Source of the DNA: Planctomycetota bacterium
GTDB lineage: Bacteria; Planctomycetota; UBA1135; GCA-002686595
NCBI GenBank assembly: GCA_029259595.1
Contig: JAJDEW010000041.1
Location: 1 to 47,303, forward strand
DNA: 47,303 bases
Direction: 5' to 3'
Position numbers and translations under genes: made by a program. The notes beneath the pieces are model-generated. The model was given only the letters and a program-made list of their open reading frames with translations, was not told the origin of the DNA and made no database searches. Positions 7,680 to 16,581 of the stretch are shown here, one piece after another. Position 1 is the stretch's first letter. Each line of letters begins with the position of its first letter.

Positions 7680-8300
7680 ATGACCGATTCGGCCCCCGAA
7701 ACGCCTCCTGTGCGCCGCCCGGCGACCAACCCGCTCGTGAAGCTCGCGATCGAAGCCGGCCCGCTGGCCGTCTTCTTCATCACGAACGCGAAGCTCGGGA
7801 TCTTCGTCGCCACGGGCGCATTCATGGCCGCGATCACCGTCTCGCTCGTGACCTCCTGGCTTCTGACGCGCCACCTGCCGCCGATGGCGTTGTTCACCGC
7901 GGTGTTCGTCCTGATCTTCGGCGGACTCACGATCTGGCTCGAGGACGAGATCTTCATCAAGCTCAAGCCCACGATCGTGAACTCGCTCTTCGCGATCATC
8001 CTCGCACTGGGCCTTGCGTTCCGAAAGCTCCTGCTCAAGCACGCCTTCGGCGACGCGATCCGCATGACCGAGGAAGGCTGGCGCGCGATGACCGTGCGCT
8101 GGATCGGTTTCTTCGCGTTCCTCGCGATCGTGAACGAGGTGGTCTGGCGCAACGTCTCCACGGACACCTGGGTCAGCTTCAAGGTCTTCGGGATCATGCC
8201 TTTGACCCTCGTCTTCAGCATGACGTTGGTGCCGTTGATGACGCGTCACCAGCTGCCCGAAGACGACGGGGGCGCCGGATCCGCCGACGCCAAGGCCTGA
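7680..8300 (+). CDS. yciB: YciB/IspZ inner-membrane intracellular septation protein
   Basis: A 206-residue protein with five hydrophobic helices. The opening EAGPLAVFFITNAKLGIFVATG, the KPTIVNSLFAIILALGLAF-like helix and the late NEVVWRNVSTDTWVSFKVFG segment are diagnostic of the YciB family. In Escherichia coli YciB is an inner-membrane protein linked to cell-envelope synthesis and septation; its exact activity is not known. Length and topology are normal, with a slightly long N-terminal tail (TDSAPETPPVRRPATN). Only two bases separate its stop from that of the convergent monooxygenase gene. Confidence 0.93.
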   Translation: MTDSAPETPPVRRPATNPLVKLAIEAGPLAVFFITNAKLGIFVATGAFMAAITVSLVTSWLLTRHLPPMALFTAVFVLIFGGLTIWLEDEIFIKLKPTIVNSLFAIILALGLAFRKLLLKHAFGDAIRMTEEGWRAMTVRWIGFFAFLAIVNEVVWRNVSTDTWVSFKVFGIMPLTLVFSMTLVPLMTRHQLPEDDGGAGSADAKA

Positions 8301-8302
8301 AG

Positions 8303-10576
8303 CTACTTCGTCGGACGCGGCTTGACCGCGAGGTATTGCTGCGGCCACGGCTGCGTCTCGCACCCGTAGCGCACCGCGGCTCCGAGCGTGACGTGCGGAT
8401 CGACCAGGTGGGGCCGCGCCAGCGCGCACAGGTCGGCGCGTCCGGCGGCCAAGAGCGTGTTGGCGTGGTCGGCGCCGAGGATCGCGCCGACGGCCATGAC
8501 GGGGATGCCGAGCTCGTGACGGATGCGTTCGGCGAACGGCACCTGATACATGCGCCCGTACTCGGGCTCGGACTCGGGCGTGTTCCCGGCCGACGACACG
8601 TCGACGACGTCCAGGCCGCGCGCTTGTAGTGCGCGCACGATCTCGATCGTCTCCTCGATCGTTTGGCCGCCCCGATCGTCGAGCCAATCGCTGGCAGACA
8701 CGCGCACGGACATCGGCTTGGTCGACGGCCATGCGGCCCGCACGGCCTCGTAGACCTCCAACGGGTATCGCATCCGATTCTCGAGGCTGCCCCCGTACTC
8801 GTCCGTGCGCCGGTTGGACTTGGGCGAGAGGAAGCTCGAGAGCAAGTAGCCGTGTGCCATGTGCAGCTCGATCAAGTCGAAGCCCGCGCGGCCGGCGCGG
8901 CGCGCAGCGGCGACGAAGGCGTCGCGCACGCGATCCATGTCGGCGCGGTCCATCGCCTTCGGAGCGGGTCGGCCCGGTCCGAACGGATCGCCCGAAGGCC
9001 CGAGCGTCGTCCAGGCGCTCTCGCCCATGAGCGCATCGTCACCCTCCCACGGCAGGTTGCAGGAGCCCTTGCGCCCCGCGTGCGCCAGCTGGATGCCGAG
9101 CTTGGCGGCGGTGTTCGCGTGCACGAAGTCGACGATGCGCTTCCACGCCAGCTCGTGCTCGTCCGTGTACAGGCCGGCGCATCCGAGGGTGATCCGGCCC
9201 TGCTCGGTCACGTCCGTCATCTCGGTCATGACGAGCCCGGCTCCACCGACCGCGCGCGCTCCGAGGTGCACGAAGTGCCAGTCACCGACGGTTCCGTCGA
9301 CGGCCGAGTACTGGCACATCGGGGATACGACCATGCGATTCACGAGCTGGAGGTCACGCAGGCGGAAGGGAGCGAACAGCGGCGGTGCCGGCGTCCCGTC
9401 CGCGTTCCGCGCGACCTCGTTCTCGCTGGCGAACCACTCCCGTACGCGTGCGATCAGCTCGGGGTCGCGCAGCTCGAGGTTGTCCCACGTGATGCGCTTC
9501 GAGCGCGTCATCAGGTTGAACATGAACTGGACGGGCGGCTGGCCGAGGTAGCGCGCGGAGTTCTCGAACCACTCGAGACTGGTCTGCGCGGCCTTCTGCG
9601 TCTTGATCACGTCGACGTAGCGGTCCTCCTCGTAGCTGGCGAGGACCCCCGGCACATCGTCCAGGCCGTGCCTTCGAAAGGCCGTCTGGAGCGCGATCGC
9701 GTCCTCCATGGCGAGCTTCGTCCCCGAGCCGATCGAGAAGTGCGCCGTATGGGCCGAGTCCCCCACCAGAACCACGTTGTCGTGTCGCCAGGTCGCGCAC
9801 TTGACCGTGGGAAAGCGGCGCCACACCGAGCGGTTCGTCAGCAGCCGGTGCTCACCGAGGAAGTCGGCGAAGAGCTCCTGGAAGTAGGTCACCGCCTGGT
9901 CCTCGTCCTCCTCCCGGAAGCCGGCGCGGCGCCACACGTCCTCGTGGCATTCCACGATCCACGTGCTCAGATCCTCGGTGGCGCCCTGCGACCGGCGCTG
10001 GAACGGGTAGGCGTGAACCTGGAAGAGGCCGTGCTCGTTCTCTCGGAAGACGAAGGTGAAGGCTTCGAGCGGCAAGGTCGTGCCGAACCACGCGAAGCGG
10101 CAGTGGCGCTGGTCGATGCTCGGCCGAAACGTGTCGGCGTACTTCGTGCGCACGAGGCTGTTGAGACCGTCGGCCGCCACGATCAGGTCCGCGTCCCCGA
10201 GCTCGGCGTCGTCCCGGACCTCGCTCTCGAAGATCAGCTCGACACCGAGCTCGCGGCAGCGGCCGTGGAAGATCTGCAGGAGCTTCTTGCGCGCCAACCC
10301 GCAGAATCCGTGACCGGTCGAACGCACGCAGGTGTCCGCGTAGTGGTTCTCGATGTCCGTCCAGTAGGCGAAGTTCGCCGTGATCTCGGCGAAGCTCTCG
10401 GGATCGGCTTCCTTGAAGTTGTCGAGCGTCTCGTCCGAGAACACGACGCCCCATCCGAACGTATCGTCGGGTCGGTTGCGCTCGTGCACGACCACCTCGA
10501 CGTCCGGAAAGCTCCGCTTCATGAGGAGTGAAAAGTACAGCCCGGCCGGCCCTCCCCCGATGCACGCGATCTTCAT
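8303..10576 (-). CDS. Bifunctional aryl-CoA monooxygenase/old-yellow-enzyme fusion (2-aminobenzoyl-CoA monooxygenase-like)
   Basis: A 757-residue natural fusion. Residues 1-390 form a PHBH-type FAD monooxygenase with GGGPAG at 7-12 and VLVGDSAHTAHFSIGSG at 269-285. Residues 398-757 form an NADH:flavin oxidoreductase (old yellow enzyme) with FAPFRLRDLQLVNRMVVSPM, AGRKGS and LIELHMAHGYLLSSFLSP. This order matches 2-aminobenzoyl-CoA monooxygenase/reductase of Azoarcus and the salicylyl-CoA 5-hydroxylase SdgC, which hydroxylate an aromatic CoA thioester and, in ACMR, then reduce the ring. Substrate cannot be decided here, and no aryl-CoA ligase or other aromatic gene is nearby. The start at 10576 is fixed by the FAD motif and by a TAAGAT box seven bases upstream; the 32-codon upstream extension is not family-like. 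Confidence 0.9.
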   Translation of the reverse strand: MKIACIGGGPAGLYFSLLMKRSFPDVEVVVHERNRPDDTFGWGVVFSDETLDNFKEADPESFAEITANFAYWTDIENHYADTCVRSTGHGFCGLARKKLLQIFHGRCRELGVELIFESEVRDDAELGDADLIVAADGLNSLVRTKYADTFRPSIDQRHCRFAWFGTTLPLEAFTFVFRENEHGLFQVHAYPFQRRSQGATEDLSTWIVECHEDVWRRAGFREEDEDQAVTYFQELFADFLGEHRLLTNRSVWRRFPTVKCATWRHDNVVLVGDSAHTAHFSIGSGTKLAMEDAIALQTAFRRHGLDDVPGVLASYEEDRYVDVIKTQKAAQTSLEWFENSARYLGQPPVQFMFNLMTRSKRITWDNLELRDPELIARVREWFASENEVARNADGTPAPPLFAPFRLRDLQLVNRMVVSPMCQYSAVDGTVGDWHFVHLGARAVGGAGLVMTEMTDVTEQGRITLGCAGLYTDEHELAWKRIVDFVHANTAAKLGIQLAHAGRKGSCNLPWEGDDALMGESAWTTLGPSGDPFGPGRPAPKAMDRADMDRVRDAFVAAARRAGRAGFDLIELHMAHGYLLSSFLSPKSNRRTDEYGGSLENRMRYPLEVYEAVRAAWPSTKPMSVRVSASDWLDDRGGQTIEETIEIVRALQARGLDVVDVSSAGNTPESEPEYGRMYQVPFAERIRHELGIPVMAVGAILGADHANTLLAAGRADLCALARPHLVDPHVTLGAAVRYGCETQPWPQQYLAVKPRPTK

Positions 10577-10583
10577 GCCGGAG

Positions 10584-10589
10584 ATCTTA
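10584..10589 (-). promoter_or_regulatory. TANNNT box abutting the monooxygenase start
   Basis: CCTAAGAT on the minus strand, ending seven bases before the ATG at 10576. A GGCCGG/CCGGCC hairpin (10596-10601 with 10607-10612) lies just upstream of the box. Confidence 0.4.
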
Positions 10590-10697
10590 GGGACGGGCCG
10601 GGCGCACCGGCCAGGCTTTCCAGCCACCGACGTCGTGAAAGCTCCACCGGCCAGCGAGTTCGATCGGACGGTCACACGACCTCGGGCTGGAGCCGGG

Positions 10698-10767
10698 CTA
10701 GCAGTCCGATGGAGAAGTCATCCGGCGCGCTGCACGCGTCCGAAGCACTTTTCCATCGGCCTGCTAG
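10698..10767. repeat. Long imperfect inverted repeat, 21-bp arms
   Basis: Arm 10698-10718 begins CTAGCAGTCCGATGGA; its inverse at 10747-10767 ends TCCATCGGCCTGCTAG. Nineteen of 21 positions match, with a 28-bp spacer. It lies between the divergent monooxygenase and the 10780 gene and touches the TAGGAT box at 10765-10770. It could be an operator pair, an RNA stem in a leader, or the remains of a small duplicated element. Confidence 0.6.
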
Positions 10768-10770
10768 GAT
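10765..10770 (+). promoter_or_regulatory. TANNNT box abutting start of the 10780 gene
   Basis: TGCTAGGAT, hexamer ending nine bases before the ATG at 10780. Overlaps the right arm of the inverted repeat. Confidence 0.4.
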
Positions 10771-10779
10771 GCGGCGAGC

Positions 10780-11274
10780 ATGTTCCAGCGCGCGTTCCTC
10801 GGCCTCGTCTTGATCGCGGCCACGTTCTTCCTGATCCGGGGCGTCGTGCTCCGCTTCGTCTCCGACGAGACTCGCCTGCGCTGGATCGTCGAGGAGATGG
10901 TCGCAGGCTACAACGACGCCAGCCTGGGCCCTTGCGTGGGGCCGATCGCCGACGACTGGCGTCACGGCTCGTCCACGACTCTGGACCGCGAGGTCTTGAA
11001 GGGGGGCTTGCTGCGGCAGTTCTGGAACGAGCGCGATCACCGCACCAAGGCCTTCCTGTATCGCGTCGAGGTGCCGGAAGACACGCTCTCGATCGAAGTA
11101 CGCGAGGGCGAAGCGACCCTGGACCTGGAAGCGCGCTTCGAGCGGCTCCGCGGCGCAACCTGGGAGCCGCTCTGGCACATCCGCATCGAAGCCGAGCTCG
11201 ATCAGCTGGACGGCGACTGGAAGATCCGCCGCAGCAGCCACGAAGACCTCGAAGGCCGCGGCTTTCGAGGCTGA
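10780..11274 (+). CDS. Membrane-anchored protein of unknown function, possible NTF2-like fold
   Basis: A 164-residue protein that I do not recognise by family. One N-terminal hydrophobic helix (about 5-24, LGLVLIAATFFLIRGVVL) is an anchor or uncleaved signal. The rest is acidic and arginine-rich, alternating helix (ETRLRWIVEEMVAGYND) with beta strands (TLSIEVREGEATLDLEARFER), ending LDGDWKIRRSSHED. That helix-then-strands order with a final W-K-I strand resembles NTF2/SnoaL-like domains, but this is only a shape argument. It lies 18 bases before a cupin gene, so the two may be co-transcribed. Confidence 0.7.
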   Translation: MFQRAFLGLVLIAATFFLIRGVVLRFVSDETRLRWIVEEMVAGYNDASLGPCVGPIADDWRHGSSTTLDREVLKGGLLRQFWNERDHRTKAFLYRVEVPEDTLSIEVREGEATLDLEARFERLRGATWEPLWHIRIEAELDQLDGDWKIRRSSHEDLEGRGFRG

Positions 11275-11292
11275 TTCCCTCCGAGGAGCCCG

Positions 11293-11718
11293 ATGAAGCC
11301 CACACTCTGGTTCGCGTCACTCGCACTTGCGACCGCCTGGCTGCAGCCCTTCCAGGACGAGCCCGCTCCGATCTCGGACGCGCGGGTCGAGTTCCTCGAA
11401 CTCGACGACCTGCGTGCCGAGGCCGAGCTCACGGACCGCACGTGGACGCCTTTCCTGGACCGCCCGTCGCTGCACTGCGGCATCTACCGCTTGCGCGCCG
11501 GCAGCGAGGACGGTCAGTCGCCCCACGCCGACGACGAGGTCTACGTCGTTCTCGCCGGCAAGGCGCGGTTGTCGGCCGGACGCGACGAGCAGCGCGTGGA
11601 GGCCGGCTCGACGGTCTTCGTCGAGCGCGGCGTTCCGCACCGCTTCCACGACATCGAGGAAGACCTCGAGGTCCTGGTCTTCTTCTCGCGCTACCGCCCC
11701 CACGACGAGGACGAGTAG
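11293..11718 (+). CDS. Exported cupin-domain protein
   Basis: A 141-residue small beta-barrel protein. A signal peptide-like N-terminus (WFASLALATAWLQPFQ) is followed by a single cupin_2 domain. Cupin motif 1 is SPHADDEVYVVLAGKARL, with His78, Asp80 and Glu82 as possible metal ligands. Motif 2 is GVPHRFHDI, with His116. The usual second histidine of motif 1 is replaced by aspartate, so the metal site is altered. Cupins of this kind range from dioxygenases to sugar or ligand binders, so the role is open. Probably co-transcribed with 10780. Seven bases separate its stop from the stop of the convergent FG-GAP gene. Confidence 0.85.
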   Translation: MKPTLWFASLALATAWLQPFQDEPAPISDARVEFLELDDLRAEAELTDRTWTPFLDRPSLHCGIYRLRAGSEDGQSPHADDEVYVVLAGKARLSAGRDEQRVEAGSTVFVERGVPHRFHDIEEDLEVLVFFSRYRPHDEDE

Positions 11719-11725
11719 CCCCTCC

Positions 11726-14347
11726 TCATTCGCCGAACAGGAGCTCGAGTCCGTTGGTCGCCGACCAGCGCGGCGAACCGCCGGGCTCGAGGATGAGGCC
11801 CTGGGCGTAGACCGTGCGCCCGATGAGATCGACGCTCCAGGACAGGAAGACGTCGAATCCGCCCGCGCCCGGGACGCCCCCTGGACCGACGTTCAGCTCG
11901 GTCTCGAAGACCTTGCCCGGCGGAACGATGTTGAGCGTCAGGCCCGGGAAGGGGATGTTCGGGAACAGGCCCGCGGACAAGCTGTAGACGAGGAACGTCA
12001 CGCTGCCACCGGGCGCACGCCGCACGCTCAGCGGCAGCGCCGGGGACCCGAACTGGATGGGCCCCGCGGACCCGAGCACGGGCAGGACACCTCCTGCGCC
12101 CGGACTCGAGGGTCCGTACTGGCGCAGCGAGCCCGCCGACGGCCCGTCCTCGCGCAGGTTCTCGAACACGACGTCGCCGACAATGTCGACGTCACCGTCC
12201 AAGTCGATGTCGGAGAAGGCGCGGAAGCGGTCGCCGAGCCACTGGCGCTTGCCCTGGTAGGCGAGCCCCGGACCGCTGCGACGCCAGACCTCGATGTTCA
12301 CGTGCAGGACGCCGCCGGCGTTCCGCAGGAGCAACACGTCGTCCAGGAAGTCTCCGTCGACGTCGGTCGCCGTGAAGGCTTCGGTCGCGCCGAAGGCGCT
12401 CGTCAGCGGCTGCGCCGTCCCCAGCACGCCGCCGACGTTCTCGATCACGAACAGGGCCGTGGTGCCGGTTCCCCCGGGCAGGCCGACGTCCAGGTCCAGG
12501 TCGTTGTCCAGGTCCAGGAAGCGTCCCGCGGGCTCGAAGTCCGCGTAGGAACGCAACTGCTGCGTCGTGAAGACGCCGCTCGACTGCCACTGGATGTCGT
12601 AGACCTCGTTCGAGCCGACGGTCCGGAGCGTGAGGAAGTCGAGCTCGCCGTTGCCGTCCACGTCCGCCGCGTCCACGACCTCGTCGACACCAGGGAACAG
12701 AATCACCTCGGTGAACGAGCCCGCTCCGTCGTTCTCCCAGTAACCCTGCGGAGCGAAGATGTCGGCGTCGTTGTCGCCGTCGAGATCGAGTCCGCGTCGC
12801 ATGGCCCCGTTCGACGCGAAGGGGATCGTCACGCCCGGCGGCGCCGCCGGTCCGACGTCGACGAAGGCACCGGAGCCGTCGTCGACGAAGATCCGCATCT
12901 CCAGGAACGGGCCGAAGATGTCGCCATCGAACAACTCGACGACCAGGTCGTTCCCGAAGGCGCCGTCGAAGTTCCCGACGGCGACCACGCTGCGGTAAAG
13001 GCCGCCCCCCGGTCCGTCGAACGGCAGGGCTTGCTCGAACTGGAACGCGCCGGTCGAGTCGTTCGAATACAACTCGCCGTTGATCGTGACGAGGTCATCG
13101 TCGCCGACGCCGTCCTGATCCGCAGCGACGAGCACGGGAGTCGAGAACGAGATCGGAAACGGTGGCTCGGGCGCCACGGGCGGTGAGCCGTCGCCGTAGA
13201 GGATCGCGCGCGGTCCGATGAGATCGAGGTTGCCGTCGCCGTCGAGGTCCGCGGTGCCCGCCGAGGATCCGTAGAACCCGGCCACCGACTCGATCGCAAC
13301 GGCGGTCGCGAGGCTGAAGCGGTTCGAACCGTCGTTCAAGTACAGGTTCGCGCGCTCGTACGACTCGAAGGCGTCGAGATCACCGTCGCCGTCCCAGTCT
13401 CCGAGCACGGGGTCCGGCCACCAGCTGCAGAAGAGCTCGTCGATCGGGATCAGCGCACTGGAGACGACGGAGAAGCTGCCCCCCGCGTTCTCGAGCACGC
13501 GCACGATGTTGCTCGTGCACGTGGTGCGGCCGCTGCCGTAGAGATCGTCGTCGCCGTCTCCATCCAGGTCGCCGGCGACCAGCTCGAACAAATTCGCCGC
13601 GGCATGCAACGCCCCGGCCGTCGGTGCTCCGGCCACGGTCGGGAGCAACTGCACGTGGCTCGGACCCCGGAAGCCGTCGCCCGCGGAGATCGCGAGGTCG
13701 GCCACGCCGTTGCCGTCGATGTCCAGGGCAGCCGCGCCCCAGGGCCGCGCGACATTCCCGGTCAAGACCAGCGGCGTGCTCTGGTGGAAGGTCGCGCCGT
13801 CGAAATCCCACCAGGAAGCGTACGCCTCCTGGGGATTGCCGGTGGAATCGTCCTCGTGCACGTCGCCCAGTTCGAGCGCCGGGTCCCCGTCGATGTTGCC
13901 GACGGCCAGGCCACGCGGCCATCCCGCGAGCACGAGCGTGTGCACCGTCCCGAACGTCCCGTCCGCCTGCTGCACGAACACGAGCAGCCGGAAGTCGGGG
14001 TCCGGGAGCTCCTGCGCGATGACGACGTCGCTCAAACCGTCACCGGTCAGGTCGCCGGCGACCGGCCAGGGGTTGTGGGCGCTGTCGAAACCCAAGGACT
14101 CCGGCGAAGCGCTGAACGGCGCCGGAACGAAGGCGCCCGAGCCGTTGTTGCGCCAGAGTCGCAGGCCACTGCTACGGATCCACACGAGGTCCGTATCCCC
14201 ATCGGAGTCCATGTCCTGGGCGATGTAGATGCGCCCCAGGTTGGTCTCGTCGAAGAGCCGGGGTGTTGCGAACCAGTTCTGGGCCGCGGCCGGGACCGTG
14301 GCGCCGAACAGAACGAGCGAAGTGGACAGAACGATGCGGAGCTTCAT
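11726..14347 (-). CDS. Secreted FG-GAP/VCBS beta-propeller protein with C-terminal module
   Basis: An 873-residue secreted protein. The signal peptide LRIVLSTSLVLFGATVPAAAQ would be cleaved near residue 22. More than ten calcium-binding FG-GAP/VCBS-type repeats follow, with loops of the form D-x-D-x-D-G-D such as DMDSDGDTDLVW, DLDGDGDDDLYG and DLDGDGNLDLIG; such repeats fold as beta-propellers. The last 120 residues form a distinct beta-rich module ending SVDLIGRTVYAQGLILEPGG and ELLFGE, which resembles the ends of the proteins at 16582, 22017 and 45553. Expected to be extracellular or surface-attached, with calcium-dependent folding. Ligand unknown. The upstream in-frame extension to 14557 is not used because the signal peptide begins at 14347. 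Confidence 0.88.
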   Translation of the reverse strand: MKLRIVLSTSLVLFGATVPAAAQNWFATPRLFDETNLGRIYIAQDMDSDGDTDLVWIRSSGLRLWRNNGSGAFVPAPFSASPESLGFDSAHNPWPVAGDLTGDGLSDVVIAQELPDPDFRLLVFVQQADGTFGTVHTLVLAGWPRGLAVGNIDGDPALELGDVHEDDSTGNPQEAYASWWDFDGATFHQSTPLVLTGNVARPWGAAALDIDGNGVADLAISAGDGFRGPSHVQLLPTVAGAPTAGALHAAANLFELVAGDLDGDGDDDLYGSGRTTCTSNIVRVLENAGGSFSVVSSALIPIDELFCSWWPDPVLGDWDGDGDLDAFESYERANLYLNDGSNRFSLATAVAIESVAGFYGSSAGTADLDGDGNLDLIGPRAILYGDGSPPVAPEPPFPISFSTPVLVAADQDGVGDDDLVTINGELYSNDSTGAFQFEQALPFDGPGGGLYRSVVAVGNFDGAFGNDLVVELFDGDIFGPFLEMRIFVDDGSGAFVDVGPAAPPGVTIPFASNGAMRRGLDLDGDNDADIFAPQGYWENDGAGSFTEVILFPGVDEVVDAADVDGNGELDFLTLRTVGSNEVYDIQWQSSGVFTTQQLRSYADFEPAGRFLDLDNDLDLDVGLPGGTGTTALFVIENVGGVLGTAQPLTSAFGATEAFTATDVDGDFLDDVLLLRNAGGVLHVNIEVWRRSGPGLAYQGKRQWLGDRFRAFSDIDLDGDVDIVGDVVFENLREDGPSAGSLRQYGPSSPGAGGVLPVLGSAGPIQFGSPALPLSVRRAPGGSVTFLVYSLSAGLFPNIPFPGLTLNIVPPGKVFETELNVGPGGVPGAGGFDVFLSWSVDLIGRTVYAQGLILEPGGSPRWSATNGLELLFGE

Positions 14348-14538
14348 CGAAACCTCGGGGCCGGAGTCGAGCGACAGCACGGACCGCGGAAGCGGCGCCA
14401 CCGAGGAGTATTCGTCCACGCGCGCATCCTGGACGCCGATCCCGTGATTTTGCGGCCCGGAGCCTGCTCGACGCCAGAAACGAGGGCAACGGCGGCTTGT
14501 TGAAGCGCTCGAAGCGGCACGCCGACTCGAGCCGACGC

Positions 14539-14544
14539 TATTCT
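14539..14544 (+). promoter_or_regulatory. TANNNT box before the 14556 gene
   Basis: CGCTATTCT, hexamer ending eleven bases before the ATG at 14556. The rest of the 14348-14555 divergent gap shows no other clear signal. Confidence 0.4.
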
Positions 14545-14555
14545 GTCGGCCTCGC

Positions 14556-16325
14556 ATGCCGCCCCCCGCACCCGAATCGACGCGCGCCCGCCATGCCTGG
14601 GCACTGGTCGTCGCCCTCGCTCTCCTGCTGCACGCGCCCGCGCTGTCGTGGGGCTTCTTCGTCGACGACTACTCCCACCAGCTCATCCTGCACGGCACGG
14701 GCGAGCACCCGAGCATGCGTCCCTGGAGCGTGTACGACTTCGGAACGCTCGAGCAGTTCAGCGCGACCACGGGTGACGAGAGCGCCTTTCCGTTCTTCAC
14801 GTCCCGGGACTGGAAGGTGCGCTTCTTCCGCCCGCTGACTTCATGCGTCCTGTGGCTCGAGGCGACCGTCTTCGGGGACCAAGCCTTCGGCTATCACGTC
14901 GTGGGCCTCGTGTTGGCGGGGCTGTGGCTGATCCTTGCATGGCGACTGTGGCTCGCGCTCGGGCTGCCGCCGCGCGCCGCGCTGCTCGCACTCGTCTTCC
15001 TCGGTCTCGAGGACGGCAAGGTCACTCCGGTCGGATGGATCGCGAACCTGAACAGCCTCCTGGAGGCCTTGTTCACCACGGCGACGGTGCTCGTGCTCGT
15101 GCGCGCCCCGCGTCGAACGAGCGCCTGGCTCGCGGCCTTCGCCCTGGCGCTCGGCGCTGTGCTCGCGAAGGAGTCCGGAGTCGCCGCCCTCACGCTGATG
15201 CCGATCGTCTTGTGGTGGCGAACGCGCGGTAGCGGAGCGAGCAGCACGGAAGGGGAACACCAGCCCGTCCCGACCTGGAAGCTCCTGACGCCGCTGCTGA
15301 CCGCCGCGCTCTACGTCGTCTTTCTCGCCGCCGCCGGTTACGGAGCGCGCAGCGTCTTCTACCCCACGCCCTGGAACGAACCCGGCGCCTTTCTCGCGCG
15401 GCTCGCCGTCGTCGTCCCGACGGGTCTGTTGGCGATGTGCGGTCCGTTCGCACCCGACGTCCTGACCGACGCGCCCGGTCTGGCTCCGCTCGCCGTCGCC
15501 GTTTCGCTCGCACTCGTCGTTCCGCTGGCGCTCTTGATTCGACGCGTCGCCGGCGCACATCCCGCGGCGCCGTTGCTCGCGGTGTGGACGCTGGTGACAC
15601 TGCTTCCCCGGGCAGGCGCGACCCCCTCCGATCGGCTGGTGATCGTCTCGATGGTCGGAGCCGCAGGGCTCCTGGGGCTCTTCGTGCACGGCGCATTCGC
15701 GCGGCCCGGCAAACGGCTCGTGCGCGGCGTCGGCTGGACCGTGTTCGTCCTGGCCGGACCGCTCTCGGGGCTCGCGCTGCTCGCACGCGGCTTCCAGATG
15801 AAGTCCCTGGCGGACGAGTTTCGCGCGAGCATCGTCAGCGCCGAGGTCGGTCCGCGCGACGAGGGACGACGCGACGTCGTCCTCTTGCAGAGCGCGAGCC
15901 AGATGCAGACGCTGATGCCCCTGACCGCCTGGATCGCCTTGACCGGGGATCGCGAGGTGCGCTTCTGGCCGCTGCAGATCGGTCGTCGCGGACTGGTATG
16001 GCGACGCATCGACGCGCAGACGTTCGACCTCGAGAGCACCGACCGCCCCTTCTTCACGAACGCCTTCGAGGGCGTCTTCCGCAGCGCGGACGAGAGCGAC
16101 CCGGTCGGGCGCACCTGGTCGACGTCCGTGTTCACGGCCGAGGTCCTGGCGCGCGACGCGACCGGCGTCCGCAGCTTGCGCTTTCGCTTCGAGGACGAGC
16201 TCGAGCGCCCGGGGCTGCACTTTCTGACGTGGCGTGACGGGGCCTTTCGTCAGGTGTCGCCGCCTGCGGTCGGAGCGGAGCGGATCCTGGCGGAGGTCGC
16301 GCCGCTCGCACCCCTCTTGCCGTGA
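14556..16325 (+). CDS. Polytopic GT-C-like glycosyltransferase family protein
   Basis: A 589-residue membrane protein with about ten hydrophobic helices in the first 430 residues and a soluble, beta-rich C-terminal tail. The first outer loop carries FFVDDYSH (Asp37-Asp38), matching the acidic pair that GT-C enzymes use to bind a lipid-phosphate sugar donor. A later loop has AVLAKESG (Lys205-Glu206), a motif also common in this superfamily, and RFFRPLTSCVLWLEATVFG resembles the first helix regions of the Dol-P-mannose/ArnT-like group. Likely substrate is a polyprenyl-linked sugar transferred to a surface protein or glycolipid; neither donor nor acceptor can be inferred. It diverges from the FG-GAP gene at 14347. 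Confidence 0.72.
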   Translation: MPPPAPESTRARHAWALVVALALLLHAPALSWGFFVDDYSHQLILHGTGEHPSMRPWSVYDFGTLEQFSATTGDESAFPFFTSRDWKVRFFRPLTSCVLWLEATVFGDQAFGYHVVGLVLAGLWLILAWRLWLALGLPPRAALLALVFLGLEDGKVTPVGWIANLNSLLEALFTTATVLVLVRAPRRTSAWLAAFALALGAVLAKESGVAALTLMPIVLWWRTRGSGASSTEGEHQPVPTWKLLTPLLTAALYVVFLAAAGYGARSVFYPTPWNEPGAFLARLAVVVPTGLLAMCGPFAPDVLTDAPGLAPLAVAVSLALVVPLALLIRRVAGAHPAAPLLAVWTLVTLLPRAGATPSDRLVIVSMVGAAGLLGLFVHGAFARPGKRLVRGVGWTVFVLAGPLSGLALLARGFQMKSLADEFRASIVSAEVGPRDEGRRDVVLLQSASQMQTLMPLTAWIALTGDREVRFWPLQIGRRGLVWRRIDAQTFDLESTDRPFFTNAFEGVFRSADESDPVGRTWSTSVFTAEVLARDATGVRSLRFRFEDELERPGLHFLTWRDGAFRQVSPPAVGAERILAEVAPLAPLLP

Positions 16326-16336
16326 AGAGAGGCCCG

Positions 16337-16356
16337 GACTCGACGCGTCGCGAGTC
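16337..16356 (+). terminator. Weak hairpin after the GT-C-like gene
   Basis: GACTCG (16337-16342) pairs with CGAGTC (16351-16356) around an 8-base loop, eleven bases after the stop. No T-tract. The remaining bases to 16581 hold no gene that I can support. Confidence 0.3.
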
Positions 16357-16581
16357 GATGTCACCCTGGCGTAACCCCACCGAGCCGATCCGCCTGCCTG
16401 GCCGGGAGTGAGGGCACGACTCGGCGAGGCTCGCGTGTGCCGAGCAGGCCTTCTGGACGCGTGCAACGCGCCGGATGACGACTTCATCGAGCCGCTGGCG
16501 CAGGGTCCGGGTCCGCCAACGACCCCGGCGACGGCAGGGTGACAGCCTGGCGACGGCACGGCGCTTGCGAACCGGGACGGC

